Counted from the stretch's first letter, positions 26,801 to 39,770 are shown. The stretch is DNA of 64,000 bases from Macrocybe gigantea (GCA_011319805.1 SJRY01000250.1:801208-865207), one strand, 5' to 3'. A program made the numbers and translations. Notes: generated by a model from the sequence alone, not told the origin.

Positions 26801-27623
26801 ATGTCTTACGCCGCCGTCGCTGCCGCCAACGCGCCACCGCCTGCTGAACAACCCCGCCCGGACCTCGCTCTTCTCAACACAGAGCCCCCCACCGCTCCCA
26901 CCATCATCGACGAGAATTCCAAAGTCAATGTTGTCGCACAGCCTCCTACTTCCCTCCACGCGCACGGCATGCAGCATGATAATGAAGAAAATGACTCCTG
27001 CAGTCGCAGTCCAGACCGCAGAGACAAAAATAGCTGTATGCTCCAAGCCGAAGCCGAGGGACGCTATCTGCGGCAAGTCACTAAAAACGTCATTCTTCGG
27101 CCGGGTGTCGCTGGCGGATTGATTGGCATTGGTTTGTCGTTTCAGAGCTTCCAGATAATTACAGTTTGACCAGTGTCGATCACCAGTCAACGTCGCCGCG
27201 CTTGCAGGCCTTGGCTGCGCGCTTTATCTAAAGCCACAGTATCGAAGAGACAAGGGAGCACTGTGCGCAACGACGGTTGCGGCGTTGGTAGTGCTTTCCG
27301 TTGAAGAAATCTCTGCTCAGCGATATCTTCGAACCGCCCGCGGTCAGAGAGAGGCCGATCGAGCCAAACGAGAAGGGTTCTCATCTATCAACATGCACGC
27401 GATTGGTTCGTCCGTCCAGAGATCCTGGGAGGCGCCATGGGCGTCGGTGCGTCTGGGAAACGAGAGACACGATTCTGCTTTCTGATGATCGGCACACACA
27501 GTGAACATGGTGATTCTTGGTGGCTTGGGATGTTATTATTACCGAAACCCTGAAAGGCCTGATCGCCGTATGCTTTCCGCGATCGCAGCTGCGCTGTTCA
27601 CTATTATAGGTGGCGAGGCGTAA
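26801..27623 (+). CDS. Om14-like mitochondrial outer-membrane protein with internal duplication
   Basis: The start MSYAAVAAANAPPPAEQPRPD and a disordered Pro-rich region resemble basidiomycete Om14-domain proteins. Two homologous membrane units follow. Unit 1 is YLRQVTKNVILRPGVAGGLIG followed after an intron by VNVAALAGLGCALYLKPQYR. Unit 2 is LIYQHARDWFVRPEILGGAM followed after an intron by VNMVILGGLGCYYYRNPERP. It ends ALFTIIGGEA (stop 27621-27623). Yeast Om14 is a multi-span outer-membrane protein that binds ribosome-associated NAC and porin. One base is missing near 27379; without it unit 2 reads as nonsense. Both units have the intron at the same place, so the gene probably arose by internal duplication after that intron existed. 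Confidence 0.75.
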
Positions 27624-27809
27624 GAAGTATTTTTTATACCTTTAAAGCGCGTTGCTGATATGCAACGATAGATGCATTGCCCGACATTTTGGAAAAGGCG
27701 ATTAGTGGAAATAAAATGGAGATAGTGCTGAGTTTGAATTTGTAATTCCGCCCATTCGAAAATTTTGTTGTCCGTCAAAGATCAGCTCAACACCAAACTT
27801 TACGACACC

Positions 27810-30725
27810 ATGTCGCGTTTTTTCAGACAAGCAGGCGATTCCGATTCGGAGACTGAGGAGTCCGATGACGAGATCATGTCAAGTGGGGAGGAGGAGGCTC
27901 CTCTAAAGCCGGCCGTGTCGACCGCCGCAAAGCCTGCCATGTCTCGCTTTCTGCGAACGGCCGGCTCCGATTCCAGTAGTTCTGAAGAGGAAGAGGAGAG
28001 CGAAAGTGACAGCGATGTCGGTCGGCGTGGGCGTGACGAGGGAGAAGAAGAAGAAGAGAGCGATGAGAACGAACCCACCGGTGCAAGGATTAAGAGTGCA
28101 ACGGAAAGACGTCTGGACGAAATGAAGGCGAGCGGCAAGGTCATGGAAAATGCACTTAAGATCAACGATTGGGTCGCCATCTCCGGTGGTTAGTATGTCT
28201 GTCCATGTCTTCCGTCTCCCTATCTTCATCGAGATATAGAATTCGACAAGTTGGTTCGCATGATCCAACGCCAGCACAACATTTCTGAACTTGTGCCTCC
28301 GATCTACATCCGTACTCTTGTAACGCTGGAATCCTCATTGGGCACCGCCGTTTCAAGGGAGAAAGAAGCTAAGAAGAAAATGAATGCCACGAACGCGAAA
28401 GCCCTTACAGCCGTAAAACAGAAAGTCAAGAGGGCGTTGAAGGAGTATGAGCAAGAAGTAAAAAAATATCAAGAAGTGAGCTTCACTGTCATCACCCCGG
28501 AGGCTCGACGTCCGAACTGACTGGAGCTCCACAGGACCCAGATGCATTCGAGAAAGAGTACACGTCCATTGTCATATCAGAGACGGCCCCTTTGGTTGCG
28601 GGCAAAAAGGCCACGACAGGTGTCGTGGTGGAGGCCACCGATGACTTTACGACGGTCGGGAAAGGGGGCAAAGCCATACAGTTCACGTCAGAGGGCATCT
28701 TCAAAGGTCTGCAGGCGGTTCAGGAGGCGCGTGGCAAGAAGGTGTGTGCTGTGCGCTGTTCCTGTCTGGTTTGATTTTTACTGAATTTGCCTTCTAGAAC
28801 ACAGATCGTGCAGAGCAGATTCGCATCCTCGAAAAATTGCTTGAAGTTTCGGTAACCTCGTATCAGAGGATTCGCGTGCTTCTTGCTCTCATTTCTTCCC
28901 GATTTGATTATAACTCCTCTATCTCCTCTTACATGCCTTTGGACCTGTGGGCTTCTGCACAGGCTGAAGTCGACCAACTGGTTTCCATCGTGTCCTCCGA
29001 CTCGGATTACTCTGTTCAGGAGATCACGGCCGACTATGATGAGCTCGTCGAGAGATCACCAGCCACGGAAAATGGTGTCGTCCGCATCCGAGGTAGCATC
29101 ATCAGCTTCATTGACCGCTTGGACGACGAATTCACTCGAAGTTTGCAAAACATCGATCCTCACGGAAATGAATATGTCGAACGCCTCAAGGACGAGAAGG
29201 TTCTTTATTGCACAGTTTGCCGTGCTCAGGCGTTTTACGAGAAGACGAATCAAGACGATCCCTTGGGTAGAGTGATTATGCGACGCCTTGAGCACATATA
29301 CTCCAAAGTACGCTGCCTTCAGACATGATACTCATTTTCGGTGTTGATCGCCGACCTCAAACGCAGCCTAATGCTGTCGTACAAGCGCTCGAGACAGCCG
29401 CCGAAGCGTCGGAAATCAAACCGAGCGTGAGTTTGGCGCAGCAGGGCTCGTCGTCAGCCCTCATTCACGCTCTATGCGTGCATCTCTATCGGTCTGGGAA
29501 TTCACTCCTTCGAACACGCGCCATGCTTTGCCACATCTATCACCACGCCTTGCACAACGATTTCTATACGGCTCGCGACATGCTTCTCATGTCACATTTG
29601 CAGGAATCTATCCACTCTGCGGATGTCACAACTCAGATCCTCTACAACCGGACAATTGTTCAACTTGGTTTATGTGCGTTCAGGTCCGGTCTAATCAAGG
29701 AATCTCAGGCCATACTTCAGGATATTTTTGCGACTCAACGAGTTAAAGAGCTTCTTGCGCAGGGCGTCCATCAACAACGCTACCTAGTTTTGACTCCAGA
29801 ACAGGAAAAGGCCGAAAAGCAAAGGCAGTTGCCTTTCCACATGCACATCAACACCGAATTGTTGGAAGCAGCATTTCTAGTGTCAAGTATGCTTGTAGAA
29901 ATTCCCCTCCTTGCAAGCATAGAATCGGAGGAAATGAAGAGGAAGGCCATATCGAAGCCCTTTAGGCGCCTTTTAGACTTTGCAGACCGTCAGATATTCA
30001 CAGGACCTCCTGAAAGTACGCGAGATCATATTATGCAAGCAAGCAAATCATTGCAGGATGGTGAATGGGAGAAATGCCGGGACCTTGTGCAGAGCATCAA
30101 GATCTGGAGCTTGATGCCGGAAGCTGCCGCCGTGAAAGAGATGTTGGCCAAGTGAGTGTCATCCCCCGCCGACCCGACCCAGGTCTCAACTTCTGGCAGG
30201 CGTATACAAGAACAAGGGTTACGAACGTACCTTTTCACGTACGCTCCCCATTACAGGTCGCTGTCCATGTCTCTGCTTTCTCGCACTTTCTCACTCCCAT
30301 TGCGAACCGTAACCTCTATCGTCTCAAAGATGATTTGGAACGAAGAACTATCTGCATCCCTAGATCAATCTGGCGGCGTCGTCGTCTTTCATCGCAATGA
30401 ACTGTCGCGCACCCAGCAACTCGCCCAATCAATGGCAGATAAAGTCGCGGCAATGGTCGAACAGAACGAGAAAGCGCTCGATGTTAAAATGGGTAGCAGC
30501 GCGGGCTGGAATGAACGAGCCGATGGCATCAAAGGTGAAAAACGCAACGAACAGGCGCAAGAGCGCCGAGGCCGTGGGGAACGTAACCGCGGTGCAAGAG
30601 GTTTGTCTCATCCCTCCGCTTTTTTTGTAACTCGCTTCATCATCTGGCTAGGAGGGGCAAGAAGTCGTGGTATACGCTTCTCTCAAGGTCTCGGCAATCA
30701 GATGGCTACGCAGACCACAGGATGA
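27810..30725 (+). CDS. NIP1: Translation initiation factor eIF3 subunit c
   Basis: The start [20 protein letters not shown] with long Asp/Glu/Ser runs is typical of eIF3c/Nip1, whose acidic N-terminal tail binds eIF1 and eIF5. The N-terminal domain ([40 protein letters not shown]), middle helices ([40 protein letters not shown]) and the C-terminal PCI domain ([40 protein letters not shown]) follow in order. Introns end near 28239, 28534, 28798, 29368 and 30199, with one more near 30600-30651 before the basic Arg/Gly tail. The TGA is at 30723-30725. No frame break was seen. eIF3c is a scaffold subunit of eIF3 that helps bring Met-tRNA and mRNA to the 40S subunit. Confidence 0.95.
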
Positions 30726-31956
30726 AAGAGGCAGTTGCGAGGATACGTATTATTTTTGTACCTTTATCGTAAAAGAACACCAAATGTGACGCTTCTTGAT
30801 ATCGTACATTGGGCGTGTTGGTCATGGCTGGGATAAATAATAGTAACATGTCGATCTCTTCCACTGCTCCCCATGACCATAAAGAATCAAATCACAAGGG
30901 ATCCGATACAGCTGTTTCAGAAACGATAGACCAGTTTCGATTTTGCAGTGTTCAGCCACTGTATTTATAGGTACCAAGTAAGGTAGGGCTCACCGAAAAC
31001 ACGCACACATCACATGATCAAGGAGTGACAGAGCGTTACATTTGGTGGAGATCCCGAATAAATCTTTAATGGCACTCGTATATCAATGAAAATGGGGAAT
31101 CGGTTCGCACAGAGTTCTAAAAATAGTAAAAATGCATCGAATTGCGCGAACCGATGTTTGAAAATTCAATAATTACACATGCCCTTACATTTACAAAAAG
31201 CTGACCTCGTCAACAAAAAACACATCTATGCATCTTCATGCCTTTGCACACTCTTCGCAACTTGAAAAACCTGAAGAACTGGGCCATTCCAAACACGAGG
31301 AGGACAAAGCAATCTAAGCACTGTCAGCAGAATGAAAGTGAGCAGATTCAGAGTTGATCAATCAATCAATGATTATCTCGAGAGAAAACTCACTTCAATC
31401 CACCTTGCAACAGATTTGCTTGTAGATCTAGACAGTTTATGGATGCATACCACAAGGGATTGTATGCAAGACAAGCAGCGTGGGTGGGAAAAAAGTACTG
31501 CAGTCATCAAGTGCTGCCCAACTTGATTCTCGTAGAGCTCAATTCCATTGATGATCTTCATGTTTGACAACCAAATAGTGTTCAACCTCAGATATAATTT
31601 ACTTATAATTACTTTTCTACCCTTTCTCATATTATATGACTGCATAGTAACATGTTTTATAGCTAGATTCTACCTGTGAGGCATGGATGCACCCCCATCC
31701 AATGATGCATTTTGTTCCTGATTGAACCCTGGTCACAGAAAGTCACATCCTATGATGTCTGCATGTTTTCAGTGAGCCCTATCTTAGTAAACTATTTTCC
31801 CATGCCCAAGGTCACATTTTCGGTTCCATGAGTGATGCATCTCTTAATTAGTATTGCTCTCTACTATAGTTCATGCATCTTCTGAAGTGATATTTGCTTC
31901 CATAGGGATGTTTTAGCCAAAGACCAAGGATGTGTGTGACACTCCAAGACCTATGC
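30726..31956. other. AT-rich intergenic region at the border of the transposon cluster
   Basis: No gene recognised. CpG dinucleotides become scarce to the right of about 31200, matching the decayed transposons beyond. It contains the inverted repeat at 31099-31155. Short reading frames near 31332-31645 have no recognisable similarity. Confidence 0.5.
31099..31155. repeat. 12-bp inverted repeat with 33-bp spacer
   Basis: ATCGGTTCGCAC (31099-31110) and GCGCGAACCGAT (31144-31155) are complementary at 11 of 12 positions. CpG-rich arms in an AT-rich setting could be a protein-binding site or a hairpin. Confidence 0.45.
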
Positions 31957-32249
31957 TGTTATGAATGTCATCCAAAGGACCATTCAATTTCTTATCTTAT
32001 TCTTCCTATATCCCTTATCTTTCCCATCATGCTGCACAGCATGCAGCCATTGAGTCATCTCCTTCCAGTCTTACTTATCTGCAGTCGATAGCATTGTGCA
32101 GCCTATGGTCTGTGCTCAAGTACTGTAGCATATATAAGGACTCCCAGATGTACCAGTAATGCTAGGCTTAATATTCCTTTTGCCATCGTCTCAAGACCAC
32201 TCTCACACTTAGTCTGCCCAAGTCCTTTTGAGATTCATCTAGCCTAACA
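31957..32249 (+). repeat. 5' LTR of copy 1
   Basis: Begins TGTTATGAATGTC and ends CTAGCCTAACA; 293 bp. TATA box TATATAAG at 32131-32138. The self-priming word AGGCTTAATAT is at 32164-32174. It differs from the 3' LTR at many positions, showing great age. Confidence 0.9.
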
Positions 32250-32251
32250 AG

Positions 32252-32262
32252 ATATTAAGCCT
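32252..32262 (+). promoter_or_regulatory. Putative self-priming primer binding site of copy 1
   Basis: ATATTAAGCCT, 2 nt after the LTR end, is exactly complementary to AGGCTTAATAT at 32164-32174, which lies 33 nt downstream of the TATA box. The pairing has survived although the copy is otherwise heavily mutated; neither 11-mer contains CpG. Confidence 0.7.
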
Positions 32263-35200
32263 TGTCAAGACTCACTCAGACTCATACACACACTATGTCA
32301 TACTTTATCAAAGACTTGATCAACATTTGATGACAAGCAGTTGCCAATCCAGTAAGCACTAGTGTGAGCGATGAGAGCACCTGGCTCAGAGAAGTAGACC
32401 AGACATTGCAGTTCACACCATTCATAGAGACAGTCCATGCCACCTGCAGAGACACTAGCAATCCAAATAAACAGAAGAGAGAGAGCATGCCTACACCAAG
32501 TAGCAATGACAAAGAACAGGCATTTCCGAGAGAGTTTGCCTTTACTACCACAGATGAACCCACTGAGATCCTCAGTGAAGAAGCAGTACAACTCATTGCA
32601 GAACTTTTCCTAGAAGGAGAATACAGAATAAGCCCAGAAGAGCTGTAGTCAGACCGGAATCTTCTTGCTAAAGAAGAGGATGAACCTATCTGCAAGAAAA
32701 AGAGAGAAGAACAAATGCAAGCCTGAGACTTTAGGTAACAACAGATTGAGAACTATAATTGCCAAATGCAGGAAGAAGACATACTGATACAGAGAGGGCA
32801 CGATGCATAGAGTGTACAACAGAGCCAATGAGAACAACACCAAAGTCAGGGATACATAGAAATGAAACTGCTGAACCCCTTCAGAGGACCAATCTGCTAA
32901 AGCACAGCATAAGAAGAGAATTGCACCACCATGGTGAAAGTAAGCAGCAGCAACTGGGATGAATACTATTGGTGGAGGGAGTGAAAAGGATTACCAAAAA
33001 CAAACAGACCAACTGCTGTAGAGTAGGCCAATTTTGAACAAGCCTGTAGAATCGCAGGGGTTGACCTAAACTATTGGAAGGAACAAAGAGAGGAATGAAG
33101 ATAGAAACAGATTCAAGAACAGCAAGCCCAAGTGCAACAGACCCAAGTACAACAGACCTAGGAACAGAAGAACCAAGACCAAGACAGCAATGAAGAAACT
33201 CTCCAAAAGATGATAACAGAATACAAGGGAATCATTGCTGATCTGAAATCCTTCACAGGAGATCAAACAGCCTTTGACATTTAGTGGAAGAAGATGAAGC
33301 TTTACATAACTGCACATGGAGACCTCACAGATACACAGAAGATCAGAGCGGTCCTGTCTAGAATGACCAATGGACCAGGAGCCTACTGGGTGTCAAAGAA
33401 AATTGACACTACCACTAATCAAAGCACATGGGCTGACTTCATAACTGAAATAGAGATATGATTCAGCAATGTTATATTACCATCACAAGCAGGAAACAAG
33501 CTATTCAACATCAGACAGAGAAACCAACCCATCAACAAATTCCTGGATGAATTTATAGACCTTGCAGAAAAAGCAGGAATGACAGGAACAGCCCCTCATT
33601 TCTTACTTGAGAAGAGCTTAAACTGGAGGACAGCAGAAGCTATACACTCGATCTCCACACTTCCAACAGATGGAGATGAATATATCAAGACAGTTTGAGC
33701 GATTGGATGAAACATCGATAAATACAGGAATGTGATAAGAGGAGAATTCATAGGCAATCAGTGCAAGCCCAGAAATCCAAGCCGAGGAGCAGGACAGGCC
33801 ATGGAAGTTGACAAAGTATGAAGCAACAACTGCTTCAACTGCAAGAAACCAGGGAACCTCTCACGAAACTGCCCAGAACCACAAAAGGGAGCAGCAAATG
33901 TCACATGTTTCAATTGTAGCTTAAAGGGACACTATGCACAGAACTGCAAGAAGAAGAAGAAAGGAAATCCTGAGTCAGAGAGGTGAAAGAAGAAGAAGAA
34001 GAGGATGAAGAAGACAAGGATGAGGAAAGCTCTGACAAAGAGGGTTTTATCGAAGGGTCCAACTAGGAGGTGCTAAATCACGACCCATACAACTGAAACA
34101 GACTTGCTTTGATACCAGATGTAGATCATCCCATACTCTGAAATACACCATTTCCTCAAAGTGATCTGAAACACCAAGGAAAACCATCTGAGGTGACAAA
34201 CCACTCAAAAGAAAAGAACTCATAGTACCAGCAAGAATACAAATGTGAAAAGGAATAGCAATAATAACACCAGAAGTCAATAGCAGAGCAGAAAGGACCT
34301 GCATCAACACTGCTATAGGAGTGAAAATAGGGCTGAAGATACAACGAATCAAGAAGATTCCAATCATAAATGCAGATGGATCATCCAACCACTAGAAAAC
34401 AGCAGATCAAGTAGCAGAAGTCCACATTGACATCAAAGGATACAAGGAGCACATGAAAGCTATCGTACTCGACATCAGGAAAACCGACATGCTACTAGGA
34501 CATGACTGGCTTGTCTACTACAAGCCAATGATCAAATGGAGGACAGAAGAAGTTGTCTTTGACAGATGCCCTAAAATATGCAAAATAAACCACCAGACGA
34601 TTAAGATACAGAAGATGGCTGAACCAGTAAAAACTACAGCCAGTGACAAGATAGAAATCCAGATACCCCTATATCTGATCAGATTCAAACACCTCTTCAA
34701 GGAGAAGAACTTCGATCATTTACCAGACCACAAAGAATGGGACCACAAAATAAACTTAATAAAAGATGCATCCAAAATGATACCGAGCAAGGTCTACCTG
34801 ATGATGCAGAAGGAACTAGAGGAACTAGATGCCTTTGTTGAAGAAGGATTAAGAACAGGAAAGATATGCCCATCAAAATCACCTTATGCAGTGCCCTGCT
34901 TCTTTCACAACAAGAAGGATGGAAGCAAATGACTCATCCAAGACTACCGGGAAATAAACAAATATATGGTTAAGAACAAGTTCCCACTACCACGCATTAG
35001 TGAGCTCCTTGATGTACTACAAGGAGCAAAGTACTTTAGCAAGATCAACATTATCTAGGGATACAATAATGTGCACATCTGGAAAGGGGATGAATGGAAG
35101 GCAGCCTTCCTAACAGCAAAAGGGCTCTTCGAACTGATAGTCATGTACTTTGGGCAGTGCAACACACCAGGCACTTTTAGCTGAATGATTTCAAGCCTCT

Positions 35201-37656
35201 TCCAAGACCAAATATGAAGAAGACTGTGCATAATCTACATGGATGACATCATAATCATCAGATGAACATGAGAGGAACTCCAAAAGAACACTATAGAAGT
35301 CATGGAAATACTGAACAAGAATGACCTATTCATCAAAGGACCAAAATGCATCTGGAAATCATCAAAAGTCCTGGTATTAGGATATATCATAGGAGAAGGG
35401 AAAGTAGAAATGGAACCAGAAAAGATCATAGCTGTACAATCCTGGCCAACCCCAAAGATATTCACGAACTTTTACTGATGATTCATCAAGGGATATGCAA
35501 AGGTCACTAAACCTCTGCTGGAGCTAACTAGAAACAGAACATTCCAGTGGACAGATAGACAACAAGACGCTTTCAAAGAGCTGATTCGACACATAACCTC
35601 GGCACCCATCCTAGCACTACTACAAACAGAAGGAAAATTCTGAGTTGAAATGGATATCTCAGGATATGCCATTAGAGCGGTACTATCACAACAATAGAAA
35701 GGACTATGGCACCCAATTGCATTCATTTCTAGAAGCATGACTCCAGCAGAGCAAAACTATGAAATCTATGACAAGGAACTCCTTGCAATAATAGTTGCAC
35801 TGAAGACATGGAGACAATACCTCCTTGAAGCTTGAGAAAAGTTTGAGATATTGATGGATCACAAAAACCTATCATATTTCCAGAAACCACAGCGACTCAA
35901 TTCGAGACAGATCGGCTGGTACCTGAAATTACAGGAATATAACTACGAACTACGACATGTACTAGGAAAGGCCAATGGAAAAGTAGATGTCCTGTCACAG
36001 ATGGCAGGATATGAAGAAAACCTAGCAGAGAAGGACAATATACAAATGATCAAAGAGGCAGCATTCATTCAACATCTGGAAGAGAATAATGAATGAGACT
36101 TCGAATTTATAATGTTTGAGGATGAACACCCACGAAGAGAAGAAGCAGAAAATAATGAGGCAATACAAATAAGAGGAATCACAATGATTGAATCTCCAAG
36201 AATAGAGCAAATTTAACAATGAGAGACAGTCATAATAACAGGACTGAAGGAAAAACTACACTGGTTCACAGAAGAAGACCACATTGTATACATAGGAGGG
36301 AAAATCTATGTCCTTCCAGACAACAAACTGAAGGAAGACATTATGTTTGAATACTAGGACACACCCATCAGAGGGCACCCAGAACAATACCACATGCACA
36401 AGCTCATAAACTGCACTTACTGGTGGCTATCAATGTTAATAGACATCAAGAGGTATGTCAATGGATGTGAAACATGTCAGTGAAACAAAATCATTTGACA
36501 AAAGAAACATGCACCATTACACCCACATGAGGTTCCACAGCAGCCATGGGAAGATATCAGAATAGATCTCATAGGGCTGCTACCCAGCTCAAATGGCTTT
36601 AATACTATTGCCATAGTCACAGACCACCTGACCAAGATGATCCACCTAATTCCCACAAATACTAAACTCACAGCAGAAGGTCTTGCATAACTATACCGAG
36701 ACAATATGTGGCAACTCTACAGAATTCCACGAAAGATCATCAGTGACCAAGGACCCCAATTTGCAGCACATTTCATGACAGCGCTTCTAAAACTACTTGG
36801 AACAAAACAAAACCTATCAATGGCCTACCACCTGCAGACAGATAGATAGGCAGAGTGATCCCATCAGAAAATGGAAGCCTTCCTCAGAAGCTTCACAAAC
36901 AACCTACAGGATGACTGGGCAGAGTGGATAGCAATCACAGAGTAGCAATACAATGACAAAGCACACCAGAAAACAAAGGAGACACCATTCTATCTCAACT
37001 ATGGAATGCACCCCTGGAAGGGAGAGCTGCAGACAATAGAAGGAAACAACTCTGCAGTAAAGAACTTTGTCAAAAGAATGAATCAAATATGGAAAGAAGC
37101 AAATGCTATACTGCAGTATGCACAAATACAGGCCAAAGATAATTACAATGCAAGGTGAAAACCAGCCCATGAATACAAGAAAGGGGATGGAGTGTGGCTC
37201 AAAGCCACCAATATCACAGTGAATTGACTATTAAAGAAGTGATCGGCTCTCTGATACAGGCCATTCAAGGTGATTGAAAAGAAAAAAGCCTCAGCATATC
37301 ACCTAGAACTCCCAGACTCATGGCAGCTGATACCCTCTGTGTTCAATGAAAGAAATACTACTCATGCCCTATAAAGAACCCCATTTTAAGATACAAAAAC
37401 ATCCAATACCACTATCTCCTGAAATCATAAATGATGAAGAAGAATATGAAGTGGAAGAAATCCTAAAAAAGAAAAAGCAAAGAAGGGGAATGCTATTTTT
37501 AGTCAAATGAAAAGGCTACAGACATGAGGAAAATACATAGGTCAAAGAAAATGACCTGGAAAATGTGCAGCAAGCTCTAGATCACTTCAAAAGAAGAACC
37601 TTGAAGCAGAATAAAAGGACTGTAACAAGAGGAAAGAAGACAAAAAATTATACACC

Positions 37657-38064
37657 ATGACCACTAACACCCCTGAGGGCTCTATCAATATCAGTAGCAG
37701 TGACAACACCTGTGTGCCTACTCTGAACCAATCCAATGACTTCAAAAATCTGTTGAGGATCTTTAATGCCAAGGACTTCATAGACCCCCTCACTATTACC
37801 CTCAGCACCTACTTGTGCTATGTTATGACAATCTGCACCCACCTGTAGTCAGGATGGACCCCTAATGGAACCAAACCAATACTATCCAAGTATGTTGCAC
37901 TCTGCAAAGCCATGAATCTTCTTTGTTCCAAGAACCAACAACTTAAATTCCTCACTACTATCTTACACTACATCCATGCCTATAATGAAGAGCTCATTTA
38001 TATGTGGGCCCTCCATGCAGCATCAGCATGGGATACCAATAATGGATGGGGACAGCTGGATTAA
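37657..38064 (+). pseudogene. ORF3 of the Ty3 element, copy 1 (one in-frame stop)
   Basis: From ATG (MTTNTPEGSINISSSD) to TAA, 135 codons in one frame with a single internal TAG where copy 2 has TGG. It shares with copy 2 the order SD(F/L)(K/E)NL, RI(F/L)NA, DPLTITL-like helix, a coiled-coil-like stretch (KNQQLKFLTTILHYIHAYNE) and the end GWGQLD-stop. It begins just after the chromodomain region. I recognise no family. Confidence 0.6.
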
Positions 38065-38102
38065 AGAGTTTTTATGAGGACACAAATCCAAAGAGAAGGT
38101 GA

Positions 38103-38410
38103 TGTTATGGACAGCACAATTTCTTATCTTATCTTTCTTCTATCCCTTGTCTCCTATCATATAGCATTGTGCAGTGTGCAGTCCATTGAGTCATTGCCTT
38201 TCCCTTGTCATTCTGAGTCATTTTCTACTAGCCTTACTCATCCACAGTCTACAGCATTGTGCAGTCCATGGTCTGTGCTCATATACCATAACATATATAA
38301 AGGCTCCCAGATGTACTAGTAGTGCTAGGCTTAATATTCCTTTTGCCATCATCTCAAACTGCTCTCACACTTAGTCTGTCCAAGTCCTTTGAGATTCATC
38401 TAGCCTAACA
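38103..38410 (+). repeat. 3' LTR of copy 1
   Basis: Begins TGTTATGGACAG, ends TAGCCTAACA; 308 bp. It retains TATATAAA and the word AGGCTTAATAT, but differs much from the 5' LTR. Confidence 0.88.
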
Positions 38411-38419
38411 GAATGTGAT

Positions 38420-39770
38420 ACTAACTATCTATCTAACCATTCCTTAGATAATTTTATTAGCTGGCAATAATCATTTACCCACTGGGGCAAAACTGTCAGG
38501 TCTGCTTTGGGTATAATGAATGAAGGCAATGCATGCAGTGAGTCAGATGGGTATATACATCCTGCCTTGAGGTGTTGAGAAATCAACATCTTCCATACCT
38601 TCCAGTATTTATGCAGACATGAATATGAATGCATAGCAATAGTCTTTGTGGCATCCTTCAAGGAGATATGAGCAATAGTATTGGTAGGCAGTTTATGAAC
38701 ATGCAGCAGCACTTTGAAGATGTAATTAAATTCCACACACAAACACTTTTCACACTCCTTGTGGTGTGCTAATATGGCCAGCATAGCAATCCTGTCATGC
38801 ACTGCAGTCAAAGGGTCTGGTGGCAATATATCATTAATGGTGCCAGTTACAATGAGGTGCTTTTGCCTCTCTTCCAGTATTGTACATAACTCAGGAATAA
38901 CATGATGCTGGTAGTACAAAAAATTCTTCTTTTTCTCTATGCAAATCTGGTGTGAAGACTGAGAACCAATGGACATTGTCTATTATATGAAGCCAGGTTC
39001 AACAAATTGTAGCCTGTGGACTGGATGATAGCAGTGCAGTTCTTTGCATCTATCACAATGCCATTATGCAAGATGAAGGGGAGACCTAGTAATATATCAA
39101 TATACAGGCTAGAAGCAACTATCACCTTCACAGGCTTTGCTACCCAACTGAGGTCCTCTGTCATAACAAATAGTGAAACAAATTCAGAAAGATGAGAAAC
39201 TATTTTCTTATCAGATGTAGCATTGATTGCAACTAAAATGGATAACATTTTATAAAGTTTTTGATGTGGTAGGCCCAGGCAATTGACTACTTCTGGTCAG
39301 ATCAACACTATGTGAGCACCAGTGTCAATTATTGTCAAAACAATACTGGGGAACTCCTCTTTCCTGTGGACCTTTCCAGTCTACAGGAGATGAGGGACAG
39401 ACAGTGGGGCACTTACCTCTTTACTATCTATTGCAAAGCTGTTGTTGAAATCTAGCACTGCCAAAGGCAAAACTGCCCTGACGTGGCTAATGCTAGACAT
39501 ATTTCCATCAGATAGTTTCTCTTTAATCATAGTAACTGTCCTGCTAGAGTTTGAGGCCTTCTAGGAAGCCTCCCACTTGGCCTTTGCTTCAAGCACCATA
39601 GCCATTATTAACAGGATATACAGCCTCTTGGAGAAGGCAGTGCAATCCTTTCAGAAATGTCCTGCATAGAACTCTTGACACTTCTAACAACCTTTGTGCA
39701 GACTGAGCAACAACTGTTTCTGTTCAGTGAGTGGAGGGATCTTATCATCTGTGCCACTGGATACCAAGCT
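38420..39770 (-). pseudogene. Second, older Ty3/gypsy element: zinc knuckle, protease and start of RT
   Basis: Reading leftward from 39770: a degenerate CCHC knuckle (C, stop-K, C, QEFYAGHF, stop-K, DC) near 39690-39650, a protease with IDTGAHIVLI near 39340-39305 and GLPFILHN downstream, then the entry of reverse transcriptase (SLHALPSFIIPKADLTVLPQ then WVNDYCQLI) near 38530-38460. The frame is closed by many TGA/TAG codons where CGA or TGG are expected. It breaks off about 10 bp short of the copy 1 3' LTR, so the rest of pol is missing. It differs from the main Ty3 family here: the protease is DTGA rather than DSGA. It is continuous with the gag remnant at 46280-46980. Confidence 0.75.
39766..39770. 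repeat. Target-site duplication of copy 2, left copy
   Basis: AAGCT immediately left of TGTTAGG; matches 46280-46284. Confidence 0.9.

Larger units (their letters stand above)
31957..38410 (+). mobile_element. Ty3/gypsy chromovirus copy 1, old, CpG-depleted and non-functional
   Basis: Full-length element with both LTRs. Internal order: gag (32284 to about 34065) with two CCHC knuckles, protease, RT and RNase H (about 34080-35940), integrase (about 36000-37150), chromodomain (about 37430-37600), ORF3, 3' LTR. Aligned by eye to copy 2, nearly every CpG has become TpG or CpA: codons CGA and TGG are stops throughout, the protease active site DSGAD reads NSRAE, and a stretch of about 27 bp is missing near 35459 in the segment before RNase H. 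No matching target-site duplication was found (TATGC on the left, GAATG on the right), so the flanks may have been rearranged or mutated. It is 6454 bp long. Confidence 0.9.

Noticed and set aside
26768..27190. 140-codon antisense frame opposite the Om14-like gene
   Set aside because: Overlaps recognised coding exons and an intron; no family resemblance.
31952..38415. Copy 1 as a further nested insertion into the older Ty3 element
   Set aside because: The 5-bp flanks do not match and the left flank shows no RT sequence continuing the older pol, so contiguity cannot be shown.
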